From: Streptomyces sp. WM6386
GTDB taxonomy: Bacteria > Actinomycetota > Actinomycetes > Streptomycetales > Streptomycetaceae
Direction of reading: 5' to 3'
Assembly: GCF_000972385.1 (NCBI RefSeq)
Contig: NZ_JXTE01000023.1
Location: forward strand, 106,500 to 170,499
DNA: 64,000 nucleotides
Below the pieces are notes generated by a model. That model did no database searches. It was not told where the DNA came from and saw nothing but the letters and a program-made list of their open reading frames with translations. This document shows positions 35,467 through 44,514 of this stretch, in pieces (position 1 is the stretch's first letter; every line of letters begins with the position of its first letter). The position numbers were made by a program, and so were the translations under genes.

Positions 35467-37545
35467 ATGAGTGCAACCGGGTCTCCGGTCGCCGAGGGCG
35501 ACGGGCCGGTGCGTGGGGCGGTACGGCCCACCGGGCTGCTCGACGTACTCGGTGTGGCCTCGGTGGTCCTGGACGCCGAGGGGCGGATCGCGCTGTGGAG
35601 CCCGCAGGCCGAGGAGCTGTTCGGCTACTCGGCAAGCGAGGCGCTGGGGCAGTATGCCGCCCGGATCATGGTTCATGAGCAGTACCTCGACCTGGTCGTC
35701 AAGCTGTTCGCCGACGTCATGGTCACGGGCGAGGGCTGGGCCGGTGCCTTTCCGATCCGGCGCAAGGACGGCAGCACGCGGCTGGTGGAGTTCCGCAACA
35801 TGCGGCTCCTCGACGACCGCGGGGACGTGTACGCGCTGGGGCTCGCCGCCGACCAGAACACCGTCCGCAGCCTGGAACGGGACGTGGCACTGTCGACGCG
35901 GATGATCTCCCAGTCCCCCATCGGACTCGCCGTCCTGGACACCGATCTGCGGTACGTCTCGGTCAACCCGGCACTCGAACGGCTCAACGGCGTCCCGGCC
36001 GAGGAGCACATCGGCCGGACCATGGGCGAGGTCCTGCCGCAGATCGACGTCGACAGCGTCGAGGGCGCGGCACGCGGGGTACTGGAGACCGGTCGCCCGC
36101 TCGTCGACCAGCACACCCTGGGCCGCACCCCGGCCGACCCGGACGAGGACCATGCCTGGTCGATCTCGCTCTACCGGCTGGAGGACGCGGTCGGCACCGT
36201 GCTGGGTGTCGCCGTCTCGGTCGTGGACATCACCGAGCAGCATCGGGCGGCCGAAGCGGCGGAGGCGGCCCGGCGGCGGCTCGCCGTCATCGCGGACGCC
36301 TCCGCCCGTATCGGCACCACTCTGGAGCTGGACCGCACGGCCCGTGAGCTGGCCGACGTCGCCGTGCCCGAACTCGCCGACATCGCCGCCGTGGATCTGC
36401 TGGACGCGGTGGTGGAGGGCAGACGCAGCATCCTCGGCCCCACCGAGCCGGCCGTGATCCGTGCCCTCGCCGTCCAGGCGGACCACCCCTCGGAGGCCCT
36501 CAGCGCCGCCGACCCGCCCGGACAGGTCGCCCGGTACGGCGCCGACCGGCTCGTCACCGAGTGCGTGCGCACGGGCCGGCCGGTCATGGTGGCCGAGGTC
36601 GAGGAGGCCGACCTGCCCCGCATCGCCCGCTCCCCCGAGGCGGCCGGACAGCTGGCCCGCGCGGGCGTCCACTCGTATCTGGCCGTACCGCTGATCGCCC
36701 GCGGCGAGGTGCTCGGCGCCCTCGACCTCAAACGCACCGGCAATCCGCTGCCGTTCAGCGAGGACGATCTGCTGCTGGCCCGGGAGCTGGCGGCCCGCGC
36801 GGCCGTGCAGATCGACAACGCCCGCTGGTACCAGAACGCCCGCGACACCGCCCTGACCCTGCAGCGCAGTCTGCTGCCCAGTCATCCGCCGGTGACGGGC
36901 GGGCTGGAGGTCGCCTCCCGCTACCAGCCCGCGGGGGCGACCGCCGAGGTCGGGGGCGACTGGTTCGACGTGATCCCCCTCGACGGCTGCAAGACCGCGC
37001 TGGTCGTGGGCGACGTGATGGGCAGCGGCATCAATGCCGCCGCGACCATGGGCCGGTTGCGCACCGCGACGAACACCCTGGCCTCCCTGGACCTGGAACC
37101 GGCCCGGCTCCTGGAGCACCTCGACCGGATCACCCAGGACCTCAAGGACTCCATCGCCACCTGCGTCTACGCCATCCACGACCCGCATCTGCGCCAGTGC
37201 CGGATCGCCAACGCCGGGCACCTGCCGCCCGTCCGCCTCCGCGCGGGACGCAAGCCGGAGCTCCTCGACCTGCCCACCGGGGCGCCGCTGGGCGTGGGCG
37301 GGGTCGCCTTCTCCACCACGACCGTCGACCTGGAACCCGGCGACCGGCTGGTCTTCTACACGGACGGTCTCGTCGAGACCCGCCAACACCCCCTCGACGA
37401 ACGCCTGGACGCGCTCCTGGACCTCCTCGACGGCCCCGACCGCCCGCTGGAGGAGGTGTGCGACCTCCTGCTGCGCACGCTGCACCAGCCGGACAACTCC
37501 GACGACGTGGCGCTGCTCATCGCCCGCGCCCAGACGCCGGGTTGA
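35467..37545 (+). CDS. PAS-PAS-GAF-SpoIIE phosphatase
   Basis: 692 residues: PAS domains at about 24-130 (VASVVLDAEGRIALWSPQAE) and 148-260 (SPIGLAVLDTDLRYVSVNPA), a GAF domain at about 275-425, and a PP2C/SpoIIE catalytic domain at about 460-690 with metal-binding GGDWFDV, GDVMGSG and DDVALL aspartates. Such proteins dephosphorylate anti-anti-sigma factors in the stress partner-switch. There is no membrane helix, so the signal is cytosolic. No HATPase domain follows, unlike larger Streptomyces homologues. The RsbA/STAS-type proteins at 47.5-49.4 kb could belong to the same kind of network. Confidence 0.92.
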   Translation: MSATGSPVAEGDGPVRGAVRPTGLLDVLGVASVVLDAEGRIALWSPQAEELFGYSASEALGQYAARIMVHEQYLDLVVKLFADVMVTGEGWAGAFPIRRKDGSTRLVEFRNMRLLDDRGDVYALGLAADQNTVRSLERDVALSTRMISQSPIGLAVLDTDLRYVSVNPALERLNGVPAEEHIGRTMGEVLPQIDVDSVEGAARGVLETGRPLVDQHTLGRTPADPDEDHAWSISLYRLEDAVGTVLGVAVSVVDITEQHRAAEAAEAARRRLAVIADASARIGTTLELDRTARELADVAVPELADIAAVDLLDAVVEGRRSILGPTEPAVIRALAVQADHPSEALSAADPPGQVARYGADRLVTECVRTGRPVMVAEVEEADLPRIARSPEAAGQLARAGVHSYLAVPLIARGEVLGALDLKRTGNPLPFSEDDLLLARELAARAAVQIDNARWYQNARDTALTLQRSLLPSHPPVTGGLEVASRYQPAGATAEVGGDWFDVIPLDGCKTALVVGDVMGSGINAAATMGRLRTATNTLASLDLEPARLLEHLDRITQDLKDSIATCVYAIHDPHLRQCRIANAGHLPPVRLRAGRKPELLDLPTGAPLGVGGVAFSTTTVDLEPGDRLVFYTDGLVETRQHPLDERLDALLDLLDGPDRPLEEVCDLLLRTLHQPDNSDDVALLIARAQTPG

Positions 37546-37642
37546 CCTTCCCGATTCACAGGAACTCGTTACCCGCCTCTTATCGGCCGCCCCTCACAAT
37601 CTCAGCAAGGCGTGGCATCGGGATGCCGGGTGGGAGTGAGCC

Positions 37643-38317
37643 ATGACGCACGATCCGGATCAGGAAGCGACACCGCCCGAGGTACTCGTCGGGCCGGGCG
37701 AACACACTCCGCTACGGGATCACTGGCGGCGTCGGTCCGTGCGTGCACGGGCGGTGACCGCGGCGGTCGCGGTCGCGGCCCTCACCCTCGGCGGCACCGT
37801 GGTCGCCTACGCCGCCACCTCGTCGGGCTCGGACGGCGGGGCGACGCCCGCCGCCTCCGGCTCGCCCTCCTCCGCCCCGCACGCACCGGGCGAGCGGCAC
37901 GGGCCCGGCTGGCGGTTCGGCGCCGGCGGCGAGGCCGTGCACGGCGAGACGACGGTGAAGGACCGGGACACCGGCGAGTGGGTCGTCCGGGTGTGGCAGC
38001 GCGGCACCGTCGAGAAGGTGGACGGCGACCAGGTCACCGTCGAGAGCGAGGACGGGGCCCGGTGGACGTGGACCGTGAACGCGGACACGACCGTCCTGCG
38101 TGAGGGCGCCAAGGGCTCCGGGGCCGACGACCTGAAGCAGGACGAGACGGTCCACATGGCCGGCACCCGGTCCGACGGCGGCACCCGGACGGCCTCCCAT
38201 GCCGTCGCCGGCACCTGGGAGCGCAAGGGTCCCGAGAACCGGCGCGACGGGCTCCCGGGCCACGGCCACCGCGAGCGGCCCGAGCCGAGCCCCTCCGGCA
38301 GCGAGGCTACGACCTGA
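37643..38317 (+). CDS. Single-pass membrane protein with extracytoplasmic beta domain
   Basis: 224 residues. A basic cytoplasmic lead (RDHWRRRSVRARA) runs into one helix (VTAAVAVAALTLGGTVVAYAA), a Ser/Ala/Pro linker and a domain with GTVEKVDGDQVTVES followed by DTTVLREGAKGSGADDL, similar to DUF5666-type small beta domains found in surface proteins. The tail is rich in Arg, Pro and Gly. Probably co-oriented but not co-transcribed with the phosphatase (97 bp gap). The 3' end overlaps the convergent methyltransferase by 11 bp. Role unknown. Confidence 0.7.
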   Translation: MTHDPDQEATPPEVLVGPGEHTPLRDHWRRRSVRARAVTAAVAVAALTLGGTVVAYAATSSGSDGGATPAASGSPSSAPHAPGERHGPGWRFGAGGEAVHGETTVKDRDTGEWVVRVWQRGTVEKVDGDQVTVESEDGARWTWTVNADTTVLREGAKGSGADDLKQDETVHMAGTRSDGGTRTASHAVAGTWERKGPENRRDGLPGHGHRERPEPSPSGSEATT

Positions 38318-39092
38318 CGCCGATCACGACATTGGCGTACCACTCCTCCGAGACGACCACCCGCGGTGCCAGTCCACCGCGGGCGAAGGCGTCGACGGCC
38401 GTGGGCGCCTGTCGTTCGCTCGTCTCGACGAGCAGACAGCCGCCGGGCGCAAGCCACTTGGCCGCCTCGGCGGCGACCCTGCGCAGCACGTCCAGCCCGT
38501 CGCTGCCCCCGTCCAGGGCGACCAGCGGCTCGTGCTCGCGTGCCTCCGCGGGCAGGAACGCGACCTCGCCGGAGGGCACGTACGGCACGTTCGCCGCGAG
38601 GATGTCGATGCGGCCGCGCAGTCGCTCGGGCAGCGCCTCGTAGAGGTCGCCCGCGTGGACGTGGCCGCCGAAGGGGGCGACGTTGCGGCCCGCGCAGCGC
38701 ACCGCGGCCGGGTCGATGTCGGCGGCGTGCAGTTCTGCGCCGCCGAGCGCGTCGGCGAGGGCCGCTCCCACGGCGCCCGAGCCACAGCACAGGTCCACGA
38801 CGACGCAGGCGTCCGGGGCGTGCGCGAGGGCCTGTTCGACCAGGAACTCGGTGCGGCGGCGGGGCACGAAGACCCCGGGTTCCACGGCGATGCGCAGCCT
38901 GCGGAACTCGGCCCAGCCGACGACGAGTTCGAGGGGTGCGCCGCAGGCGCGGCGGTCCACCATCGCCGTGAGTTCGTCCGGGGTGCGGGCGGCGGCGAGG
39001 AGCAACCGGGCCTCGTCCTCGGCGAAGACACAGCCCGCGGCGCGCAGTGTTGCCACGACGGAGTCGCGCGAGGAGGCAGGAGTGGAAGTCAT
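38307..39092 (-). CDS. PrmC/HemK-like protein methyltransferase
   Basis: 261 residues. SAM-binding motif I is VVDLCCGSGAVGAALA and motif IV reads NVPYVP in place of the usual NPPY, which is the residue set for glutamine-amide N5-methylation of release factors. The N-terminal helical part (AEDEARLLLAAARTPDELTAMVDRR) fits the RF-binding domain of PrmC, but it is short. This is probably the actinobacterial paralogue annotated as putative N5-glutamine methyltransferase and not the housekeeping PrmC. It is divergent from marR. Confidence 0.83.
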   Translation of the reverse strand: MTSTPASSRDSVVATLRAAGCVFAEDEARLLLAAARTPDELTAMVDRRACGAPLELVVGWAEFRRLRIAVEPGVFVPRRRTEFLVEQALAHAPDACVVVDLCCGSGAVGAALADALGGAELHAADIDPAAVRCAGRNVAPFGGHVHAGDLYEALPERLRGRIDILAANVPYVPSGEVAFLPAEAREHEPLVALDGGSDGLDVLRRVAAEAAKWLAPGGCLLVETSERQAPTAVDAFARGGLAPRVVVSEEWYANVVIGVRS

Positions 39093-39150
39093 GGAAGCAG
39101 CAACCCTACCCGCTCACGATCTCCCATGGTCGGCATGCACAACTCCACCA

Positions 39151-39167
39151 AGTTGTACTATGCAACC
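39151..39167. promoter_or_regulatory. Inverted repeat upstream of marR
   Basis: GTTGTA-CTA-TGCAAC (39152-39166) forms an imperfect palindrome with TTGCA-type halves like the perfect site at 32588. It lies 21 bp ahead of the marR start, a usual place for autoregulation. Confidence 0.5.
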
Positions 39168-39187
39168 AGAACTGTGGAGGAGGTCCC

Positions 39188-39622
39188 GTGGACGCTACCG
39201 AGGCCGTCGAGAGCATCCAGCGCGAGATGACGATCTTCGCCCGGCGGGCCCGGGCCTCGGCGGGCCGGATGCACCCCGAGCTGTCGCTGGTCTCGTACAC
39301 GCTGCTCGGGCACCTGGAGGAGCGCGACGGCTGCCGCGCCACCGACCTCGCCGCCCACTACGCCCTGGACAAGTCCACCGTCAGCCGCCAGGTGTCGGCG
39401 CTGGAACGCGCCGCGCTCGTCGAGCGGCGCCTGGACCCGGAGGACCACCGTGTCCAGGTGCTGCATCTGACGGAGACCGGCCGGCAGATCCTCGCCCAGG
39501 TCACCGTGAGCCGCCGGGCCGCCTTCCAGGAGCGGCTCGCGAACTGGCCGGAGGAGGATCTCGCGCGGTTCGCCGACTACCTCGTGCGGTACAACGCCTG
39601 GTCGGGCCCGCAGCAGGACTAA
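39188..39622 (+). CDS. MarR family transcriptional regulator
   Basis: 144 residues with the MarR winged helix: helices around LVSYTLLGHLEERDGCRATDLA, recognition helix DKSTVSRQVSALERAALVERR, the wing ending DPEDHRVQVLHLT, and dimerising N- and C-terminal helices. GTG start behind GGAGGAG. It ends 3 bp before the convergent acetyltransferase. The palindrome ahead of it resembles that ahead of fadH, so it may control both itself and fatty-acid genes. Confidence 0.9.
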   Translation: MDATEAVESIQREMTIFARRARASAGRMHPELSLVSYTLLGHLEERDGCRATDLAAHYALDKSTVSRQVSALERAALVERRLDPEDHRVQVLHLTETGRQILAQVTVSRRAAFQERLANWPEEDLARFADYLVRYNAWSGPQQD

Positions 39623-39625
39623 CGC

Positions 39626-40363
39626 CTAGGACACGGCCACCAGCCGCTGCGGCGCCCGTGCCGCGGCGAACGCGGTCTGACGACGGAGCCGGAAGCCCAG
39701 GGACTCGTACAGCCGGATCGCGCCGGTGTTCCCCGCACCCGTGTGCAGGAACGGCGTCTCACCGCGCTCCCTGATGCCGTACGCGACAGCGTGGATCAGC
39801 CGGGTCGCCAGGCCCTCGCCGCGGAAGGCGGGGTCGGTGCAGACCGCGCTGATCTCGGTCCACCCGGGCGGGTGGAGCCGCTCCCCGGCCATGGCGACGA
39901 GGGCACCGTCCCGGCGTATGCCCAGGTAGGTACCCATCTCGATGGTGCGCGGCAGGAAGGGGCCGGGCCGCGTGCGTGCGACCAGGTCGAGGATCTCGGG
40001 CACGTCGGCGGGGCCCAGGCGCACGGCTTCCGGTTCCGGTGCGGCGGCCACCCCGTCGTCGACGAGCTGTACGCCGTCGATGCGGGCCGTGATCTCCCAG
40101 CCGTCCGGCACCTCGCCCCGGTAGCCGGGCAGCGGGACCTCGGCGCCGGGACCCGCGAGCGCCGCGAGGTCGGCCCAGTCGTCCGCGTCCGGCTCGTTGG
40201 GCAGGGCCAGCCAGGGCGAGACGTCCGGCGGGTAGCGCACGACCCGTCCGCGGCGCTCGGCGAAGTGTGCGTGCGGCCCGGTCAGGGAGGCGAGCGCGGG
40301 GTTGTCGAGGATGTGGGGTATGCCGGGGTGGGGCGTGCCCGCCGGCGTCGTGGCGTGGCTCAT
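39626..40363 (-). CDS. GNAT family N-acetyltransferase
   Basis: 245 residues with the GNAT domain in the second half: ISAVCTDPAFRGEGLATRLIHAV holds the acetyl-CoA pyrophosphate loop (R/Q-x-x-G-x-G/A), and NTGAIRLYESLGFRLRR is the C-terminal motif. The first 110 residues form a lead domain (HILDNPALASLTGPHAHFAERRG) common in this FR47-like branch. Start ATG 40363 overlaps the upstream fragment gene as ATGA. Substrate unknown. Confidence 0.85.
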   Translation of the reverse strand: MSHATTPAGTPHPGIPHILDNPALASLTGPHAHFAERRGRVVRYPPDVSPWLALPNEPDADDWADLAALAGPGAEVPLPGYRGEVPDGWEITARIDGVQLVDDGVAAAPEPEAVRLGPADVPEILDLVARTRPGPFLPRTIEMGTYLGIRRDGALVAMAGERLHPPGWTEISAVCTDPAFRGEGLATRLIHAVAYGIRERGETPFLHTGAGNTGAIRLYESLGFRLRRQTAFAAARAPQRLVAVS

Positions 40364-40779
40364 GCGGCGACCTCGATCACGACCTTGCCGCGCGCATGAC
40401 CGGGCAGGGTCGCGGCGTCGGCGAAGGCCAGCCCGGCGGGCTTGTGCGCGGCCAGCGCGACGGGCAGCAGGGCGTACTCGGCGTAGCCGCCGGTCAGGGT
40501 GTTGCCGAAGACCTCGTCCCCGGCGGCGAACCCGTCGACGCCGTCGCCGACCGCCTCGACGACACCGGAGAGCTCGCTGCCGAGGACGGCGGGGAACACG
40601 CGCTCCCCGGTGTCGGTGGGCCGGCGATATCCGGTCCGCAGCTTCCAGTCGACCGGATTCACGCCTGCGACACGCACGGCGACCAGCAGCTGTCCGGGTC
40701 CGGGCACGGGCCGCTCGACCTCGACGAGGGCCTCGGTCTCCGGACCGCCGTACCGCGTGAACACATACGCCTTGGGCAT
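40360..40779 (-). pseudogene. Quinone-oxidoreductase-like gene with internal deletion
   Basis: 139 codons. Residues 1-125 are the N-terminal GroES-like part of an NADP-dependent MDR alcohol dehydrogenase/quinone reductase (PKAYVFTRYGGPETEALVEV, VAGVNPVDWKLRTGY, FPAVLGSELSGVVEAVGDGV, GGYAEYALLP, ADAATLP). Directly after ADAATLP, where the Rossmann domain should start, the sequence jumps to GHARGKVVIEV, which is the usual C-terminal end of such enzymes. About 160 codons of NADPH-binding domain are missing, in frame. It still ends in an ATGA overlap with the acetyltransferase, so the deletion may be old or tolerated for coupling. Unlikely to be an active reductase. Confidence 0.75.
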
Positions 40780-40930
40780 CGCTCCCACTCTCCTTCGCTC
40801 GCGCCGGGCACCAGTCGGAAGGAAGATCGGCGGACGGCTGTTCCCAGGGCGGCGGAGTGTTCATACGGCCGCAATGATCGCCGTCCTGACCAGGGACGAG
40901 GCACCGCTGACGACACAGTACGGTTGAACC

Positions 40931-41528
<598 letters not shown>

Positions 41529-41536
<8 letters not shown>

Positions 41537-42302
41537 GCAAGTCGTGGAAGCGCCTTCCTTCACTCCCCCGACGCGGTTCGCCGTGCCCGGGCGCATCGCC
41601 GTGAGCAACCGGGCCGCCGCGCTGTGGCAGACCGCCACGCTCACCGAGATCCGCCGGGAGACTCCGCACGCCGCCACCTTCCGGTTCGCGGTGCCCGCCT
41701 GGGCGGGGCATCTGCCCGGTCAGCATCTGATGCTGCGGCTGACCGCCGAGGACGGCTATGTGGCCCAGCGCCACTACTCGATCGCTTCCGCGCCCGACGA
41801 TGCGGGGCACATCGAACTGACCCTGGACCATGTCGAGGGCGGCGAGGTGTCGGGCTGGTTCCACACGGTCGCCAAGCCCGGTGACGAGGTCGAGGTGCGC
41901 GGCCCCCTCAGCGGGTTCTTCGCCTGGCCGGGCGACCGGCCCGCGCTGCTGGTCGGCGCCGGCTCCGGGGTCGTACCGCTGATGTCGATGGTGCGGCACC
42001 ACCGGGCACAGGACCTGTCCGTACCGCTGCGGCTCCTCGTGTCGGCGCGCAGCCCCGAGGAGCTCATCTACGCGGGCGAGTTCGACGCCGAGACGACACC
42101 CGTCTTCACCCGCAGGGCGCCGGAGGGCGTACCGGTGGGACGTATGGCGGCCGCACATGTGGCGCCGCTCCTGGCCGAGCAGCCTCCCGGTGGGTGGGAG
42201 GCCTATGTGTGCGGCTCCAATGCCTTCGCGGAGCATGCCTCGCGGTTGCTGGTCGCGGCGGGACAGCCGGTGGAGCGGATCCGGATCGAACGGTTCGGCT
42301 GA
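41529..42302 (+). CDS. Ferredoxin reductase-type FAD/NAD(P) oxidoreductase
   Basis: 257 residues. FAD domain with QRHYSIASAP (RxYS motif), then the nucleotide-binding domain with LLVGAGSGVVPLMSMVRH and the closing YVCGSNAFAEHASRLL. There is no 2Fe-2S domain. Its GTG start lies inside the end of the molybdoenzyme gene (8-bp overlap), so both are made together and probably form an NAD(P)H-linked redox pair. Confidence 0.92.
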
Positions 42303-42437
42303 TCCTCCCCGCCGTCCCTCCTCCCGTCGTCCCCTCCGTTTCACGGCAACACTGCCGGGCACTCCTGTGCAGCGAGGCCGTGAGCGGGTACTGGATGTGT
42401 GTGGGCACTCGCAGGCGTACGCGGTGCGGAGGTCGAC

Positions 42438-43025
42438 ATGCGAACCCGGGTGCGCGGCTGGCGGTGGCGGCGGAATCCGCTGCGGCGCCGGTCGGATGTC
42501 GTCGAGGCGTGGACGGCGCTGGCCGTCGCCGTGCTGCTGCTCGTGGCTGCGCCGCTCGCCGGGCTGGTGGCGGCCGAGTGGGCCCGTTCCGAGGCGCAGG
42601 CGACCGCGGCGTCCCAGCGTGCCGAGCGGCACAGCGTGCGAGCCGAGGTGGTCGGCGAGGATCCCGGCTCGCCGCCGACGATCCAGGGCGCCCGACAGCA
42701 CACGTATCTCACGACGGTCCGCTGGACGGAGCCGGACGGGCACGAGCGGACCGCCACGGCGCGAGTCCAGGGCGCCGCGCGCGACGGTGACGTGGTCGAG
42801 GTGTGGTTCGACTCCCGGGGCCGTAACGTCAAGGCTCCCCCGGACGGCTTCTCCGTCTGGCAGTACACCCTCACCATGGGCGCCTGCGCCACGGGCGGCG
42901 CGGCCGCTCTGATCCTCCTGGGCCGTGCCGTCGTACGGCATGTGGCCACGCGGCACCGGCTGGCGGAGTGGGAGGAGGAGTGGGCGCGCACCGAGCCGGA
43001 GTGGTCGCGGTGGCGGTGGGCGTGA
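42438..43025 (+). CDS. Rv1733c-like membrane protein
   Basis: 195 residues with two membrane helices: about 24-48 (AWTALAVAVLLLVAAPLAGLVAA) and about 147-170 (TMGACATGGAAALILLGRAVV), and a roughly 95-residue extracytoplasmic loop (QHTYLTTVRWTEPDGHERTATARV). The layout and the WRWRRNPLRRRSDVVEAW lead match the actinobacterial Rv1733c family, antigens of unknown role in mycobacteria. ATG 42438 has GGAGG; a GTG at 42399 is in frame. It stands alone. Confidence 0.78.
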   Translation: MRTRVRGWRWRRNPLRRRSDVVEAWTALAVAVLLLVAAPLAGLVAAEWARSEAQATAASQRAERHSVRAEVVGEDPGSPPTIQGARQHTYLTTVRWTEPDGHERTATARVQGAARDGDVVEVWFDSRGRNVKAPPDGFSVWQYTLTMGACATGGAAALILLGRAVVRHVATRHRLAEWEEEWARTEPEWSRWRWA

Positions 43026-43055
43026 GCCGTCCCCGTGAGCGGCCGCCGTCCTGGG

Positions 43056-44414
43056 TCAGCCCACCCCCTGCATCCGCCGGGCGATCCGCCCGTGGTCCCG
43101 CAACGCCCCCGCCAGCCCGGGCAGCACAGGTTCCCCGCGGTCGACGAGGACCCGCCCGCCCACCACCGTCGTCCACGCCCGGGCCGGCCCGCAGCGCAGC
43201 CAGGCCTCCACCGGATCGCTCAGCGCGCCCGCGAGTGCGACCTCGTGGAGGTCCCAGACGACGAGGTCGGCGCAGGCGCCGGGGCGCAGATGGCCGATCT
43301 CCTCGTCGCGGCCCAGGCAGCGGGCCGAGCCGCGGGTGGCCATGTCGAGGGCGTCCCGCGCGGTCATCGCACCGGGGCCACCGCGGTAGCGGCCGAGCAG
43401 CAGGGCGTTCCGCGTCTCCATCCAGAGGGAGGCGTGGTCCGTCGATGCCGAGCCGTCGCAGCCGATGCCGACGGGCAGGCCGAGTTCACGCATCTCCCGT
43501 ACCCGGGCCGTGCCGCCGCCGATCAGCATGTTGGAGCTGGGGCAGTGCGCCACGCCGACGCCCGCGGCCGCGAGGCGGCGCATCTCGTCGTCGTTCGGGT
43601 AGATGCAGTGGGCGACCCAGGTCCGGTCGCTCATCCAGCCGCAGTCCTCGAAGTACTCCACGGGCCGGCAGCCGTAGGTCTCCAGGCAGTACGTGTCCTC
43701 GTCGTGGTCCTCGGCCAGGTGGGTGTGGAGGCGTACGTCGTGGCGCTCGGCGAGTTCGGCGGTGGCCGTCATGACCTCCTTGGTGACCGAGAACGGCGAG
43801 CAGGGGGCGAGCGCGACGCGGATCAGGGCGCCCGGTGTCGGGTCGTGGTGGGCCTTGATCAGACGCTCGCTGTCGGCGAGCACCTCGTCCGTGCTCTGAG
43901 TGACGCTCCTCGGCGGCAGTCCCCCGTCCTCGACGGACCGGGTCATCGAGCCGCGCGTCGCGTGGAAGCGGAAGCCGATGTCGCGGGCGGCGCTGATCTC
44001 GGCGTCGACCAGGCGTGGACGCGGGTGGACGTAGAGATGGTCCGAGGAGGTCGTGCAGCCGCCCATGAGCAGCTCGGCCATGCCCACGTACGCGGAGACG
44101 TACGCGGCCTCCTCGTCGAGGGCGGCCCACAGCGGGTAGAGCGTGGTCAGCCAGTCGAAGAGCGTGCCGTTCACGGCGGGAGCGTAGGAGCGGGTGAGGT
44201 TCTGGTAGATGTGATGGTGCGTGTTGACCAGGCCCGGGGTGACGAGCCGTCCCGCCGCGGAGAGGGTCGTCGCGGCCTCGGGTTCGCTTCCCGGGGTGCC
44301 CACGGCGGTGACCCGACCATTGACGACGGCGACCCAGCCGCCGGGGATCTCCCGATCCCCGTCCACGACCAGCAGTCCGGCGTCCTTGACCAGCAGATCC
44401 ACGGCTGACGTCAT
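43056..44414 (-). CDS. 8-oxoguanine deaminase (TrzA/AtzA-type amidohydrolase)
   Basis: 452 residues. Metal ligands are visible as NTHHHIYQNLTRSY (HxH), HTHLAED, the VAHC histidine and the aspartate in GCDGSASTDHASLW. The NLTR, SSDHLYVHP and GGLPPRSVTQS segments are those of 8-oxoguanine deaminases, which turn the oxidised base into urate. The family also holds chlorohydrolases, so the exact substrate is probable, not proven. TACGAT lies 6 nt before the ATG on the minus strand and there is no ribosome-binding site; a perfect palindrome sits just upstream. Confidence 0.87.
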   Translation of the reverse strand: MTSAVDLLVKDAGLLVVDGDREIPGGWVAVVNGRVTAVGTPGSEPEAATTLSAAGRLVTPGLVNTHHHIYQNLTRSYAPAVNGTLFDWLTTLYPLWAALDEEAAYVSAYVGMAELLMGGCTTSSDHLYVHPRPRLVDAEISAARDIGFRFHATRGSMTRSVEDGGLPPRSVTQSTDEVLADSERLIKAHHDPTPGALIRVALAPCSPFSVTKEVMTATAELAERHDVRLHTHLAEDHDEDTYCLETYGCRPVEYFEDCGWMSDRTWVAHCIYPNDDEMRRLAAAGVGVAHCPSSNMLIGGGTARVREMRELGLPVGIGCDGSASTDHASLWMETRNALLLGRYRGGPGAMTARDALDMATRGSARCLGRDEEIGHLRPGACADLVVWDLHEVALAGALSDPVEAWLRCGPARAWTTVVGGRVLVDRGEPVLPGLAGALRDHGRIARRMQGVG

Positions 44415-44426
44415 GGCGTCATCGTA

Positions 44427-44440
44427 GCCAGGTACCTGGC
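44427..44440. promoter_or_regulatory. Perfect 14-bp palindrome upstream of the deaminase
   Basis: GCCAGGTACCTGGC lies directly behind the TACGAT -10-like box of the minus-strand deaminase, that is, in the promoter spacer; a partial copy GGCCTGGC follows. It is a good repressor site, with unknown regulator. Confidence 0.5.
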
Positions 44441-44465
44441 CAAAGGCCTGGCGAGTCGTCGGACG

Positions 44466-44482
44466 TCACACGTACGGTGTGA
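44466..44482. promoter_or_regulatory. Inverted repeat upstream of the esterase
   Basis: TCACAC-GTACG-GTGTGA has perfect 6-bp arms and lies 32 bp before the esterase ATG, apart from the deaminase palindrome. It could be the separate operator of the plus-strand gene. Confidence 0.45.
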
Positions 44483-44514
44483 TCATCACTGGTCCTCTTC
44501 AAAGGCGGTCCTGC

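Noticed and set aside
43056..44414. Annotation as atrazine chlorohydrolase
   Set aside because: Same superfamily, but the GGLPPRSVTQS and SSDHLYVHP segments fit 8-oxoguanine deaminase better.
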